Part shown: positions 35,546 through 46,910 of the stretch, in pieces
Layout: each line of letters begins with the position of its first letter
Position numbering within the stretch: position 1 is the first letter of the stretch
Source of the DNA: Pterois miles
Taxonomy: Eukaryota > Chordata > Actinopteri > Perciformes > Scorpaenidae
Direction: 5' to 3'
NCBI GenBank assembly: GCA_947000775.1
Contig: CAMQGK010000463.1
Span: forward strand, 7,404,001 to 7,468,000
Length of the DNA stretch: 64,000 bases
Notes under the pieces: generated by a model
What the model was told of the DNA's origin: nothing
The model's database searches: none
What the model saw: only the letters and a program-made list of their open reading frames with translations
Position numbers and translations under genes: made by a program

Positions 35546-35777
35546 TACTGTATTTTTGCACTATAAGGTTCACTTCAAATCGTTCAACTGTTTAACTCAG
35601 ACACTGATGAAGGATTTGAGGAAGAGGAATGAACTGAAAAGTAAGTGTATTGTTTTGTTGTGTTACAACTGAAAAATGTTGAGTTATTGGGTTATTAAAT
35701 GAAATGAATAAAGTTTGACTTATCTGACCATTTTGTTTTGCTTAATGCGCCTTATAATCTGGTGCTATGATACGGTA
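35546..35777 (+). mobile_element. Deletion-derived pogo-like MITE
   Basis: The left terminal TACTGTATTTTTGCACTATA, then AGG, and the reverse complement of the right end, TACCGTATCATAGCACCAGA then TTATAAGGCGCAT, form inverted repeats of the pogo-like type seen at 32.72 kb. The left end runs almost directly into SDTDEGFEEEE and a stop, resembling the acidic C-terminus of such transposases, then a 3' UTR-like stretch (GTTATTAAATGAAATGAATA). It is what remains when nearly the whole transposase is lost between the ends. Confidence 0.6.
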
Positions 35778-36233
35778 CTATGATTTTTTTTTTTTCTACA
35801 TCGTATGACTTTTTACATTTTACTATGCTGACTTTTTAAGTTGTCGACATACTATACAATGATTTTTTTCTATATAGTATACTATGACTTTATCGACAAA
35901 CTATACTAGGAGTTTTTAAAAATAATATTTAGACATACTATAACTTTTTGGCATAATGTACTATGTTTTGGACATACTATATGCTGACTTTTGACATACT
36001 TTTTTTTTTTAAATTTCCAACAAACTATGACTTCATTTTTTAACATACTATATTTTGACTATTTTTTCAACATATGACTTTTTATACATAATATACTGAC
36101 TTTTTTCCCTACAAACTAACTTTTTGACATACTATACCATGACTATTTTTTTAGACACTATACTATGACTTAAATTTCTTCGACATATTATACTCAGACT
36201 TTTTAAAAATTTCTTAGACATACTATATTATGA

Positions 36234-36575
36234 GGGCTGCACGGTGGTGCAGTGGTTAGCGCTGTCGCCTCACAGCAAGAGGGTCGCAGGTTCGAATCCG
36301 GCTTGCATGCGTGGGTTTTCTCCGGGTACTCCGGCTTCCTCCCACAGTCCAAAGACATGCAATTTAGGTTAATTGATCACTCTAAAATTGCCCTTAGGTG
36401 TGTATGTGAGCGTGAATTGTTGTCTGGCTATATGTTGTCTGTCACTATGTGCCCTGTGATGGACTGGCGACCTGTCCAGGGTGAACCCCGCCTTCGCCCA
36501 ATGCCAGCTGGGATCGGCTCCAGCCCCCCGCGACCCCTAACGGGATAAGTGGTTGACGATGGATGGATGGATGGA
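36234..36575 (+). mobile_element. tRNA-derived SINE with GATG tail
   Basis: It begins GGGCTGCACGGTGGTGCAGT. The A-box-like TGGTGCAGTGG and a perfect B-box core GGTTCGAATCC identify a pol III tRNA-type head. The body contains CTCCGGGTACTCCGGCTTCC, CAGTCCAAAGACATGC, GATGGACTGGCGACCTGTCC and CAGCTGGGATCGGCTCCAGC, and the 3' end is (GATG)n. GATG tails are used by RTE-type LINEs such as Rex3, the likely source of its machinery. TACTATATTATGA flanks both sides exactly (36221-36233, 36576-36588). The 98-codon frame across it is not a gene. Confidence 0.88.
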
Positions 36576-37144
36576 TACTATATTATGACATACTTTACTA
36601 TGACTTTTTAAAAAATATTTTTTCAACATATTACAATATGGCTTTTTATTTTTTGACATAACACTGATTTTTCGACACTATACGATGACTTGTACTGTGA
36701 CTTTTTTGACACACTATACTATGACTTGTACTGACTTTTTTGAAAGACTGAAAAAAAAAGAAATGAGACATACTATACTATGACTTTACTTTGTCATCAT
36801 ACAATGACTTTGTTTATTCTATGTAATATATTTGACTTTTATTGTTTCAACATACTATATATGTTTTGACATAATGCACTATGATTTTTAATCGTTTTCA
36901 ATATACTATGCTATGACTTTATCAACACACTATACTATACTCTCATTTTTTGAGATGATATAATATGACTCATTTTTTCAACATACTATAGTATGACTTT
37001 CAACATATAAAGTTTTTTTGACATGTTATGCTTTGACTTTTTTGAAATATTATACTGACTTACTTTTTCGACATACTATACAAACTTTGTCGATATACTT
37101 CACTGTGATATACTTGACAATGACTTTTTTATTTTTCAAGATGC

Positions 37145-37570
37145 GATACTATGACCTGCTTTTCATGAAATTTACGACATACTATAGTATGACTTTTTTT
37201 CATAAAATTTTTAAAAGTACTATGAAATGACTTCTTTTTATCACAATACCATTTAACATACTATAATGATTGTTTTCATGACATTTTTCAAGAAATTTAA
37301 CATAATAGAACTTGACTTTTTTATCATACTGTTTAAAATACTATAATATGATTAACATGAAATTTTTCAACATTCGATACGATGACGTGCTTTTCATGAA
37401 ATTTTTCATATAAGAATTTGACTTTTATCATAATACTGTTTAACATACTATATTATTATTTTTATGAAATTTTTCAACATTCAATACTTTGACCCATTTA
37501 TCATGAAATTTGTCGACATACTATACTATGACTTTTTTCATGAAGTTTTTCAATAAGATAATTTGACTTT
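37145..37570 (-). repeat. Diverged inverted satellite monomers
   Basis: About three monomer-length units can be aligned to the reverse complement of the 150-bp satellite: GAAATGACTTCTTT, CATTTAACATACTATAATGA, TGTTTTCATGACATTTTTCA and a following TTGAC occur in the order and spacing expected. They form the bridge between the short-period field and the homogeneous array, and they are in the opposite orientation to the latter. Confidence 0.65.
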
Positions 37571-37590
37571 TTTATCATAATACTGTTTAA

Positions 37591-40500
37591 AAAAAAGAAA
37601 AGAAAAAAATCATGAAAACGGTCATATAGCGTGTAAAATGATTCTATGGTGGAAAGAAGTCATTTCGTGAAATGTAAACTTTTACAAAAAAAACGTTAGT
37701 ATAGTATGTCGACATTTTTTCAAATTTTTTAGATTTTGAAAAAAAAACATGTAAACAGTCGTATTATAGCGTGTAAAATGATTCTATGGTGGAAAGAAGT
37801 AATTTCATGAAGCGTTGTAAAATTTTACAGAAAAAATGTCATAGTATAGTATGTCGAAATTTTTCGATGACGTCAAATTTTTTAGATGTTGAAAAAAACC
37901 ATGTAAACGGTGGTATTATAGTGTGTAAAATGATTCAATGGTGGAAAGAAGTCATTTCGTGAAATGTAAACTTTTACAAAAAAAAAGTCATAGTATATAG
38001 TATGTCGAAATTTTTCGATGAAAACGTCAAATTTTGTAGATGTTGAAAAAAATCATGTAAACGGTCGTATTATAGCGTGTAAAATGATTCTTTGGTGGAA
38101 ATAAGTAATTTCATGAAATGTAAAATTTTACAAAAAAAAGTCACCATAGTATGTCGTAATTTTTCGATGAAAACGTCAAATTTTTTAGATGATGAAAAAA
38201 ATCACGTAAACGGTTGTATTATAGCGTGTAAAATGATTCTATGGTGGAAATAAGTAATTTCACGAAATGTAAAATTTTACAAAAAAAAGTCAGTATAGTA
38301 TGTCGAAATTTTTCGATGAAAATGTCAAATTTTTTAGATGATGAAAAAACACCATGGAAACGGTCGTATTATAGCGTGTAAAATGATTCTATGGTGGAAA
38401 GAAGTAATTTCATGAAATGTAAAATTTTACAAAAAAAGTCATAGTATAGTACGTCGACATTTTTTGATGAAAATGTCAAATTTTTTAGATTTACAAGAAA
38501 AACCATGAAAATGGTTGTATTATAGCATGTAAAATGATTCTATGGTGGAAAGAAGTCATTTCGTGAAATGTAAACTTTTACAAAAAGAAGTCACCATAGT
38601 ATGTCGTAATTTTTCGACGAAAACGTCAAATTTTTTAGATGTTGAAAAAAAAAAAACATGAAAACGGTGGTATTATAGCGTGTAAAATGATTCTATGGCG
38701 GAAAGAACTCATTTCGTGAAATGTTGTAAACTTTTACAAAAAAAAAAAAGTCATAGTATAGTATGTCGTAATTTTTCGATGAAAACGTCAAATTTTTTAG
38801 ATGTTGAAAAACACCATGGAAACGGTCGTATTATAGCGTGTAAAATTATGCTATGGTGGAAAGAACTCATTTCGTGAAATGTAAACTTTTACAAAAAAAA
38901 AGTCATAGTATAGTATGTCGAAATTTTTCAATGACGTCAAATTTTTTAGATGTTGAACAAAATCATGTAAACGGTTGTATTATAGCATGTAAAATTATGC
39001 TATGGTGGAAAGAACTCATTTCGTGAAATGTTGTAAACTTTTACAAAAAAAAAAGTCATAGTATAGTATGTCGAAATTTTTCAATGAAAAGTAAATTTTT
39101 AGATGTTGAAAAACACATGGAAAGGTGAATAATAGGTGTAAAATAATTTTATGGGGGAAAAAATTTTTTGAATGAAAAAAAAACAGGGGGAAAATTTTAC
39201 GTCAAATTTTTTAGATGTTGAAAAAAATCATGTAAACGGTCGTATTATAGCGTGTAAAATGATTCTATGGTGGAAAGAACTCATTTCGTGAAATGTTGTA
39301 AACTTTTACAAAAAAAAGTCATAGTATAGTATGTCGAAATTTTTCGATGAAAATGTCATAAAAAATTGTGTCGACATTTTTTGATGAAAATCGTCAAATT
39401 TTTTAGATTTACAAGAAAAACCATGAAAATGGTCGTATTATAGCGTGTAAAATGATTCAATGGTGGAAAGAAGTCATCTCGTGAAATGTAAAATTTTACA
39501 AAAAAAAAGTCATAGTATAGTATGTCGAAATTTTTCGATGAAAACGTCAAATTTTTTAGTTGTTGAAAAAAACCATGTAAACGGTCGTATTATAGCGTGT
39601 AAAATGATTCTATGGTGGAAAGAACTCATTTCGTGAAATGTAAAATTTTACAAAAAAAACAGTGATAGTATAGTATCTCGAAATTTTTCGATAAAAACGT
39701 CAAATTTTTTAGATGTTGAAAAAAACCATGAAAACGGTCGTATTATAGCGTGTAAAATGATTCTATGGTGGAAAGAACTCATTTCGTGAAATGTTGTAAA
39801 CTTTTACAAAAAAAAAAGTCATTGTATAGCATGTCGAAATTTTTCGATGAAAACGTCAAATTTTTTAGATGTTGAAAAACACCATGGAAACGGTCGTATT
39901 ACAGCATGTAAAATGAATCTATGGTGGAAAGAAGTCATTTTGTGAAATGTAAAATTTTACAAAAAAAAGTCATAGTATAGTATGTTGAAATTCTTCGATG
40001 AAAATGTCAATTTTTTTTAGATTTACAAGAAAAACCATGAAAATGGTCGTATTATAGCATGTAAAATGATTCTATGGTGGAAAGAAGTAATTTCATGAAG
40101 CGTTGTAAAATTTTACAAAAAAAAAGTCATAGTATAGTATGTCGAAATTTTTCGATGAAAACGTCAAATTTTTTAGATGTTGAAAAACACCATGGAAACG
40201 GTCGTATTATAGCGTGTAAAATTATGCTATGGTGGAAAGAAGTCATTTCGTGAAATGTAAAATTTTACAAAAAAAAAAAAAGTCATAGTATAGTATGTCG
40301 AAATTTTTCAATGAAAACGTCAAATTTTTTAGATGTTGAAAAACACCATGGAAACGGTCGTATTATAGCGTGTAAAATGATTCTATGGTGGAAAGAAGTC
40401 ATTTCGTGAAGTGTAAAATTTTACAAAAAAAACATGATAGTATAGTATCTCGAAATTTTTGGATAAAAACGTCAAATTTTTTAGATGTTGAAAAAAAACA

Positions 40501-43180
40501 TGAAAACGGTCTTATTATAGCGTGTAAAATGATTCTATGGTGGAAAGAAGTAATTTCATGAAATGTAAAATTTTACAAAAAAAGTCATAGTAGTACGTCG
40601 ACATTTTTTGATGAAAATGTCAAATTTTTTAGATTTACAAGAAAAACCATGAAAATGGTTGTATTATAGCGTGTAAAATGATTCTATGGTGGAAAGAACT
40701 CATTTCGTGAAATGTTGTAAACTTTTACAAAGAAAAAGTCATAGTATAGTATGTCGTAATTTTTCGATGAAAACGTCAAATTTTTTAGATGTTGAAAAAC
40801 ACCATGGAAACGGTCGTATTATAGCGTGTAAAAGTATTCTATGGTGGAAAGAAGTCATTTCGTGAAATGTAAAATTTTACAAAAAAAACATGATAGTATA
40901 GTATCTCGAAATTTTTGGATAAAAACGTCAAATTTTTTAGATGTTGAAAAAAAACATAAACGTCTTATTATAGCATGTAAAATGATTCTATGGTGGAAAG
41001 AAGTAATTTCATGAAATGTAAAATTTTACAAAAAAAGTCATAGTATAGTACGTCGACATTTTTTGATGAAAATGTCAAATTTTTTAGATTTACAAGAAAA
41101 ACCATGAAAATGGTTGTATTATAGCTTGTAAAATGATTCTATGGTGGAAATAAGTAATTTCGTGAAATGTAAAATTTTACAAAAAGAAGTCACCATAGTA
41201 TGTCGAAATTTTTCGATGAAAACGTCAAATTTTTTAGATGTTGAAAAAAAAAACATGAAAACGGTCATATTATAGCGTGTAAAATGATTCTATGGTGGAA
41301 AGAAGTCATTTCATGAAATGTTGTAAAATTTTACAAGAAAAAATGTCATAGTATAGTATGTCGTAATTTTTCGATGAAAACGTCAAATTTTTTAGACGTT
41401 GAAAAACACCATGAAAACGGTCGTATTATAGCGTGTAAAATGATTCTATGGTGGAAAGAACTCATTTCGTGAAATGTTGTAAACTTTTACAAAAAAAAAA
41501 AAAGTCATAGTCATGTCGAAATTTTTCGATGAAAACGTCAAATTTTTTAGATGTTGAAAAACACCATGAAAACGGTCGTATTATAGCATGTAAAATGAAT
41601 CTATGGTGGAAAGAAGTCATTTTGTGAAATGTAAAATTTTACATAAAAAAGTCATAGTATAGTATGTTGAAATTTTTCGATGAAAATGTCAATTTTTTTT
41701 AGATTTACAAGAAAAACCATGAAAATGGTCGTATTATAGCATGTAAAATGATTCTATGGTGGAAAGAAGTAATTTCATGAAGCGTTGTAAAATTTTACAA
41801 AAAAAAAGTCATAGTATAGTATGTCGAAATTTTTCGATGAAAACGTCAAATTTTTTAGATGTTGAAAAACACCATGAAAACGGTCGTATTATAGCGTGTA
41901 AAATGATTCTATGGTGGAAAGAAGTCATTTCGTGAAATGTAAACTTTTACAAAAAAAACCTCATAGTATAGTATGTCGAAATTTTTCAATGACGTCAAAT
42001 TTTTTAGATGTTGAAAAAAAACATGTAAACGGTTGTATTATAGCGTGTAAAATGATTCTATGGTGGAAATAAGTAATTTCATGAAATGTAAAATTTTACA
42101 AAAAAAAGTCACAGTATAGTATGTTGAAATTTTTGGATAAAAACGTCAAATTTTTTAGATGTTGAAAAAAAACATGAAAACGGTCGTATTATAGCGTGTA
42201 AAATGATTCTATGGTGGAAAGAAGTCATTTCGTGAAATGTAAACTTTTACAAAAAAAAAGTCATAGTATAGTATGTCGAAATTTTTGGATAAAAACGTCA
42301 AATTTTTTAGATGTTGAAAAAAAAACATGAAAACGGTCGTATTATAGCGTGTAAAATGATTCTATGGTGGAAAGAACTCATTTCGTGAAATGTTGTAAAC
42401 TTTTACAAAAAAAAGTCACCATAGTATGTCGTAATTTTTCGATGAAAACGTCAAATTTTTTAGATGTTGAAAAACACCATGAAAACGGTCGTATTATAGC
42501 GTGTAAAATGATTCTATGGTGGAAAGAAGTCATTTCGTGAAATGTAAACTTTTACAAAAAAAACACATAGTATAGTATGTCAAAATTTTTCGATTAAAAC
42601 GTCAAATTTTTTAGATGTTGAAAAAAAAAACATGAAAACGGTCATATTATAGCGTGTAAAATGATTCTATGGTGGAAAGAAGTCATTTCATGAAGCGTTG
42701 TAAAATTTTACAGAAAAAATGTCATAGTATAGTATGTCGAAATTTTTCGATGAAAACGTCAAATTTTTTAGATGTTGAAAAACACCATGAAAACGGTCGT
42801 ATTATAGCGTGTAAAATGATTCTATGGTGGAAAGAAGTCATTTCGTGAAATGTAAACTTTTACAAAAAAAACCTCATAGTATAGTATGTCGAAATTTTTC
42901 GATGAAAACGTCCAATTTTTTAGATGTTGAAAAAAACCATGTAAACGGTCGTATTATAGCGTGTAAAATGATTCTATGGTGGAAATAAGTAATTTCATGA
43001 AATGTAAAATTTTACAAAAAAAAGTCACCATAGTATGTCGTAATTTTTCGATGAAAACGTCAAATTTTTTAGATGTTGAAAAAAAAAATGAAAACGGTAG
43101 TATTATAGCGTGTAAAATGATTCTATGGTGGAAAGAAGTCATTTCGTGAAATGTAAACTTTTACAAAAAAAACCTAATAG
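37591..43180 (+). repeat. ~150-bp satellite array, left segment
   Basis: Head-to-tail monomers of about 150 bp. Diagnostic words in order are GTCATAGTATAGTATGTCGA, AATTTTTCGATGAAAACGTC, AAATTTTTTAGATGTTGAAA, an A-rich stretch, CGGTCGTATTATAGCGTGTA, AAATGATTCTATGGTGGAAA, GAAGTCATTTCGTGAAATGT and AAAATTTTACA plus a variable A-run. Monomers differ by a few percent, mostly A-run length and recurrent variants (GAAGTAATTTCATG, TTGGATAAAAACG, TCAATGACGTC, ATTTACAAGAAAAACC). There is no coding capacity; small open frames are repeat translations. About 37 monomers lie in this segment. Confidence 0.97.
39100..39192. repeat. Corrupted satellite stretch
   Basis: Within otherwise clean monomers, this ~90-bp stretch loses many single bases and gains runs (ATGGGGGAAAAAATTTTTT, AACAGGGGGAAAATTTT). 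It resembles the base-loss blocks at 44.5-46.5 and 51.6-52.4 kb and may be a consensus error. Confidence 0.5.
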
Positions 43181-44171
43181 TGAGACACAGTGAGAATCAT
43201 GTTCTTCGACTTCTCCAGTGCATTCAATACAGTCCAACCACACCGGCTAGCTGAGAAGCTCTCAGCTATGCAGGTGGACCACGACCTGGTGGACTGGATT
43301 ACGGACTACCTCACCAGCAGACCACAGTATGTCAGACTGCAGGGCAGCCTGTCTGACGTGCTGGTGAGCAACACCGGTGCTCCCCAGGGAACTGTGCTGT
43401 CACCGTTCCTGTTCACCATCTACACCTCCGACTTCTGCTTCAACTCCGGAACATGCCACCTGCAGAAGTTCTCCGATGACTCCTCCATCGTCGGCTGCAT
43501 CACAGATGACAACGAGGAGGAGTACAGGACACTTGTGGAGAACTTTGTAAGGTGGTGCGACATCAACCACCTACAGCTCAATATTGGTAAGACCAAAGAG
43601 CTGGTGGTGGACTTCCGGAAGAGGAGGAAGAGCTCCCCTACTCCCATCACCATCCGTGGGGAGGAGGTGGAGGTAGTGGACAACTACAAGTTCCTGGGAG
43701 TTCACTTAAACAATAAACTGGACTGGTCCAACAACTCCGAGGCCCTCTACAGGAAGGGACAGAGCAAACTATTCTTCCTGAGAAGGCTGAGGACCTTCAA
43801 TGTGTGCAACAGGCTACTTCAGATGTTCTACCAGTCTGTAGTAGCCAGCTTTCTGTTCTTCGCCGTGGTATGTTGGGGGGGGCGGCATCAGCACCAGAGA
43901 TGCCACCAAACTGAACAAACTGGTGAGGAGGGCTGGGTCTGTGGTTGGATGTGAGCTGGACAGTCTGGAGGTGGTGGCAGAGGGGAGGACCAGGAGGAAG
44001 CTGGAGTCTATTCTGAAGAGCCCCTCCCACCCCCTCTATGACCAACTGGTCCAGATGAGGAGTACATTCAGCCAGAGACTGATCCCCCCTCGGCACACTA
44101 CAAACCGTCTGGGTCAGTCCTTTCTTTTGGTGGCCATCAGGCTCCATAACCAAGGTCTGACCCCCATGTGA
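43181..44171 (+). pseudogene. L2-type reverse transcriptase, truncated and frameshifted
   Basis: The frame opens without a genuine start, a few codons before RT motif A, DFSSAFNT. Then come the palm motif GAPQGTVLSPFLF, the catalytic FSDDSS box (about 90 residues in) and LQLNIGKTKELVVDF, LGVHLNNKLDW and YRKGQSKLFFLRRL of the thumb region. At 43875-43882 a run of eight G shifts the frame, giving a premature end near 43952; the C-terminal part continues in another frame from about 43884, through ELDSLEVVAEGRTRRKLESI, to TGA at 44169-44171. One G too many explains the break. The endonuclease domain and the start of RT are absent. It is a dead copy; CR1/L2-group assignment is from motif pattern. 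Confidence 0.88.
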
Positions 44172-44470
44172 CTCTGATCATCTGCTCCATATTTATTCCA
44201 AATGTATATATTACATATAGTTACATCATTACATATACATATGCTGTGCATATACAATACCCACCACCTGCTGCACTTTACTTATTACTGTTACTGTTAT
44301 TTATTTTACTGTCAATTTTCTTCATTGCACCTTATTTCATTCACTGCACCTTCTCTTTTACTTTTTACTGTACTGTATTTATCTGTACTGTTGCTGCTGC
44401 TAAGACACCCGAATTTCCCTCCGGGGATTAATAAAGGTTCATCTTATCTTATCTTATCTTATCTTAATAG
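43181..44470 (+). mobile_element. 5'-truncated L2-clade LINE inserted in the satellite
   Basis: A non-satellite, GC-richer block interrupts a monomer within its CATAGTATAGTATG word. It carries the C-terminal part of the reverse transcriptase, a ~270-bp 3' UTR (44172-44440) containing AATTTCCCTCCGGGGATTAA, and an ATCTT pentamer tail. TAATAG occurs at both junctions (43175-43180, 44465-44470), a candidate 6-bp target duplication. The last 94 bases before the tail are identical to the copy at 21.2 kb. 5' truncation is the usual outcome of target-primed reverse transcription. Confidence 0.9.
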
Positions 44471-44479
44471 TATAGTATG

Positions 44480-46560
44480 TCGAAATTTTTCAATGACTTA
44501 AATTTTTAGATGTTGAAAAAAACCATGAAAACGGTCATATTATAGCGTGTAAAATGATTAATGGTAGAAAGAAGTCATTTGTGAAATGTAAAATTTTACA
44601 AAAAAAAAGTCATAGTATAGTATGTCGAAATTTTTCGATGAAAACGTCAAATTTTTTAGATGATGAAAAAAATCACGTAAACGGTTGTATTATAGCGTGT
44701 AAAATGATTTACGGTGGAAAGAACTCATTTGTGAAATTTTGTAAACTTTTAAAAAAAAACTCATAGTATAGTATGTCGACATTTTTCAATGACGTAAATT
44801 TTTAGATGTTGAAAAAAACCATGAAAACGGTCATATTATAGCGTGTAAAATGATTAATGGTAGAAAGAAGTCATTTTGTGAAATGTAAAATTTACAAAAA
44901 AAAGTCATAGTATAGTATGTCGAAATTTTTCAATGACGTAAATTTTTTAGATGTTGAAAAAAACCATGAAAACGGTCATATTATAGCATGTAAAATGATT
45001 CATGGTGGAAAGAACTCATTTCGTGAAATTTTGTAAACTTTAAAAAAAAAAGCATAGTATAGTATGTCGAAATTTTTCGATGAAAACGTCAAATTTTTAG
45101 ACGTTGAAAAACACCATGAAAACGGTCATATTATAGCGTGTAAAATGATTAATGGTAGAAAGAAGTCATTTGTGAAATGTAAAATTTTAAAAAAAAGTCA
45201 TAGTATAGTATGTCGAAATTTTTCAATGACGTAAATTTTTTAGATGTTGAAAAAACCATGAAAAGGTCATATTATAGCGTGTAAAATGATTCAATGGTAG
45301 AAAGAAGTCATTTGTGAAATGTAAAATTTTACAAAAAAAAAAGTCATAGTATAGTATGTCGAAATTTTTCGATGAAAACGTCAAATTTTTTAGTTGTTGA
45401 AAAACACCATGGAAACGGTCGTATTATAGCATGTAAAATGATTCTATGGTGGAAAGACTCATTTGTGAAATGTAAAATTTTACAAAAAAAAGCATAGTTC
45501 TGTCGAAATTTTTCGATGAAAATGAATTTTAGATTTAAAGAAAAAATGAAAACGATGTATTATAGCATGTAAAATGATTTATGGTGGAAAGAAGTAATTT
45601 CATGAAATGTAAAATTTTAAAAAAAAGTCATAGTATAGTATGTCGAAATTTTTAATGACGTAAATTTTTTAGATGTTGAAAAAAACAGAAAAGGCATATT
45701 ATAGGTGTAAAATGATTAATGGTAGAAAGAAGTCATTTCGTGAAATGTAAAATTTTACAAAAAAAGAAGATAGTATAGTATGTCGAAATTTTTCGATGAA
45801 AACGAAATTTTTAGATGATGAAAAAAATCAGTAAACGGTTGTTTTAGGTGTAAAATGATTTATGGTGGAAAGAGTCATTTGTGAAATGTAAAATTTTACA
45901 AAAAAAGTCATAGTATACTATGTCGAAATTTTTCGATGAAAACGTCGAATTTTTTAGTTGTTGAAAAAAATCATGTAAACGGTTGTATTATAGCATGTAA
46001 AATGATTCCATGGTGGAAAGAACTATTTGGAAATTTGTAAACTTTTAAAAAAAATCTATAGTATAGTTGTCGACATTTTTAATGACGTAAATTTTTAGAT
46101 GTTGAAAAAAACAGAAAACGGCATATTATAGGTAAAATGATTAATGGTAGAAGAGTATTTTGTGAAATGTAAAATTTTACAAAAAAAAGATAGTATGTAT
46201 GTGAAATTTTAATGACGTAAATTTTTAGATGTTGAAAAAAACATGAAAACGGTCATATTTAGATGTAAATGTATGGTGGAAGACTATTTGTGAAATTTTG
46301 TAAACTTTAAAAAAAAAAGTATAGTATAGTATGTCAAATTGATGAAACGAAATTTTTAGACGTTGAAAACACATGAAAACGGTCATATTATAGCGTGTAA
46401 AATGATTCAATGGTAGAAAGAAGTCATTTCGTGAAATGTAAAATTTTACAAAAAAAGCATAGTATAGTATGTCGAAATTTTCAATGACGTCAAATTTTTA
46501 GATGTTGAAAAAAACCATGAAACGGTCATATTATAGCGTGTAAAATGATTCAATGGTAGA
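44480..46560. repeat. Satellite block with recurrent small deletions
   Basis: Monomers here alternate between clean and eroded sequence: GTCAAATTTTTTAG becomes GTAAATTTTTAG, GATTCAATGG becomes GATTAATGG, GTCATTTCGTG becomes GTCATTTGTG. The order of monomer types from about 44478 matches that at about 55655, where the sequence is intact. Losses are mostly one or two bases and often include C. Confidence 0.6.
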
Positions 46561-46910
46561 AAGAAGTCATTTGTGAAATGTAAAATTTTACAAAAAAAAA
46601 AGTCATAGTATAGTATGTCGAAATTTTTCGATGAAAACGTCAAATTTTTTAGATGATGAAAAAAATCACGTAAACGGTTGTATTATAGCGTGTAAAATGA
46701 TTCTATGGTGGAAAGAAGTCATTTCGTGAAATGTAAAATTTTACAAAAAAAAGTCATAGTATACTATGTCGAAATTTTTCGATGAAAACGTCGAATTTTT
46801 TAGTTGTTGAAAAAAATCATGTAAACGGTTGTATTATAGCATGTAAAATGATTCCATGGTGGAAAGAACTCATTTCGTGAAATTTTGTAAACTTTTAAAA
46901 AAAAAAATCT

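Larger units (their letters stand above)
31630..37590 (-). repeat. Degenerate short-period repeat field, satellite-related, inverted
   Basis: The field is built from dozens of diverged copies of GACATACTATACTATGAC separated by T-rich spacers (TTTTTT, TTTTTTTCGA), usually 30-70 bp apart. The reverse complement, GTCATAGTATAGTATGTC, is a conserved word of the 150-bp satellite to the right, so this field is the same repeat lineage in the opposite orientation and far more diverged. Pogo-like elements, a SINE and a duplicated LINE fragment interrupt it. A stretch at 31.87-32.10 kb (AGTCTTTATTCAAAAGCAG...) is an unclassified insertion. The left edge is gradual. Confidence 0.8.

Noticed and set aside
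36241..36310. A tRNA gene
   Set aside because: A- and B-box words are present but they form the head of a SINE; the tRNA fold is not maintained and the sequence continues into SINE body and tail.
36252..36548. 98-codon plus-strand frame
   Set aside because: It lies entirely within the GATG-tailed SINE, which is non-coding.
44202..44501. Leu-rich 99-codon frame after the LINE coding region
   Set aside because: It translates the LINE 3' UTR and pentamer tail; the same peptide appears at 21.2 kb for the same reason.
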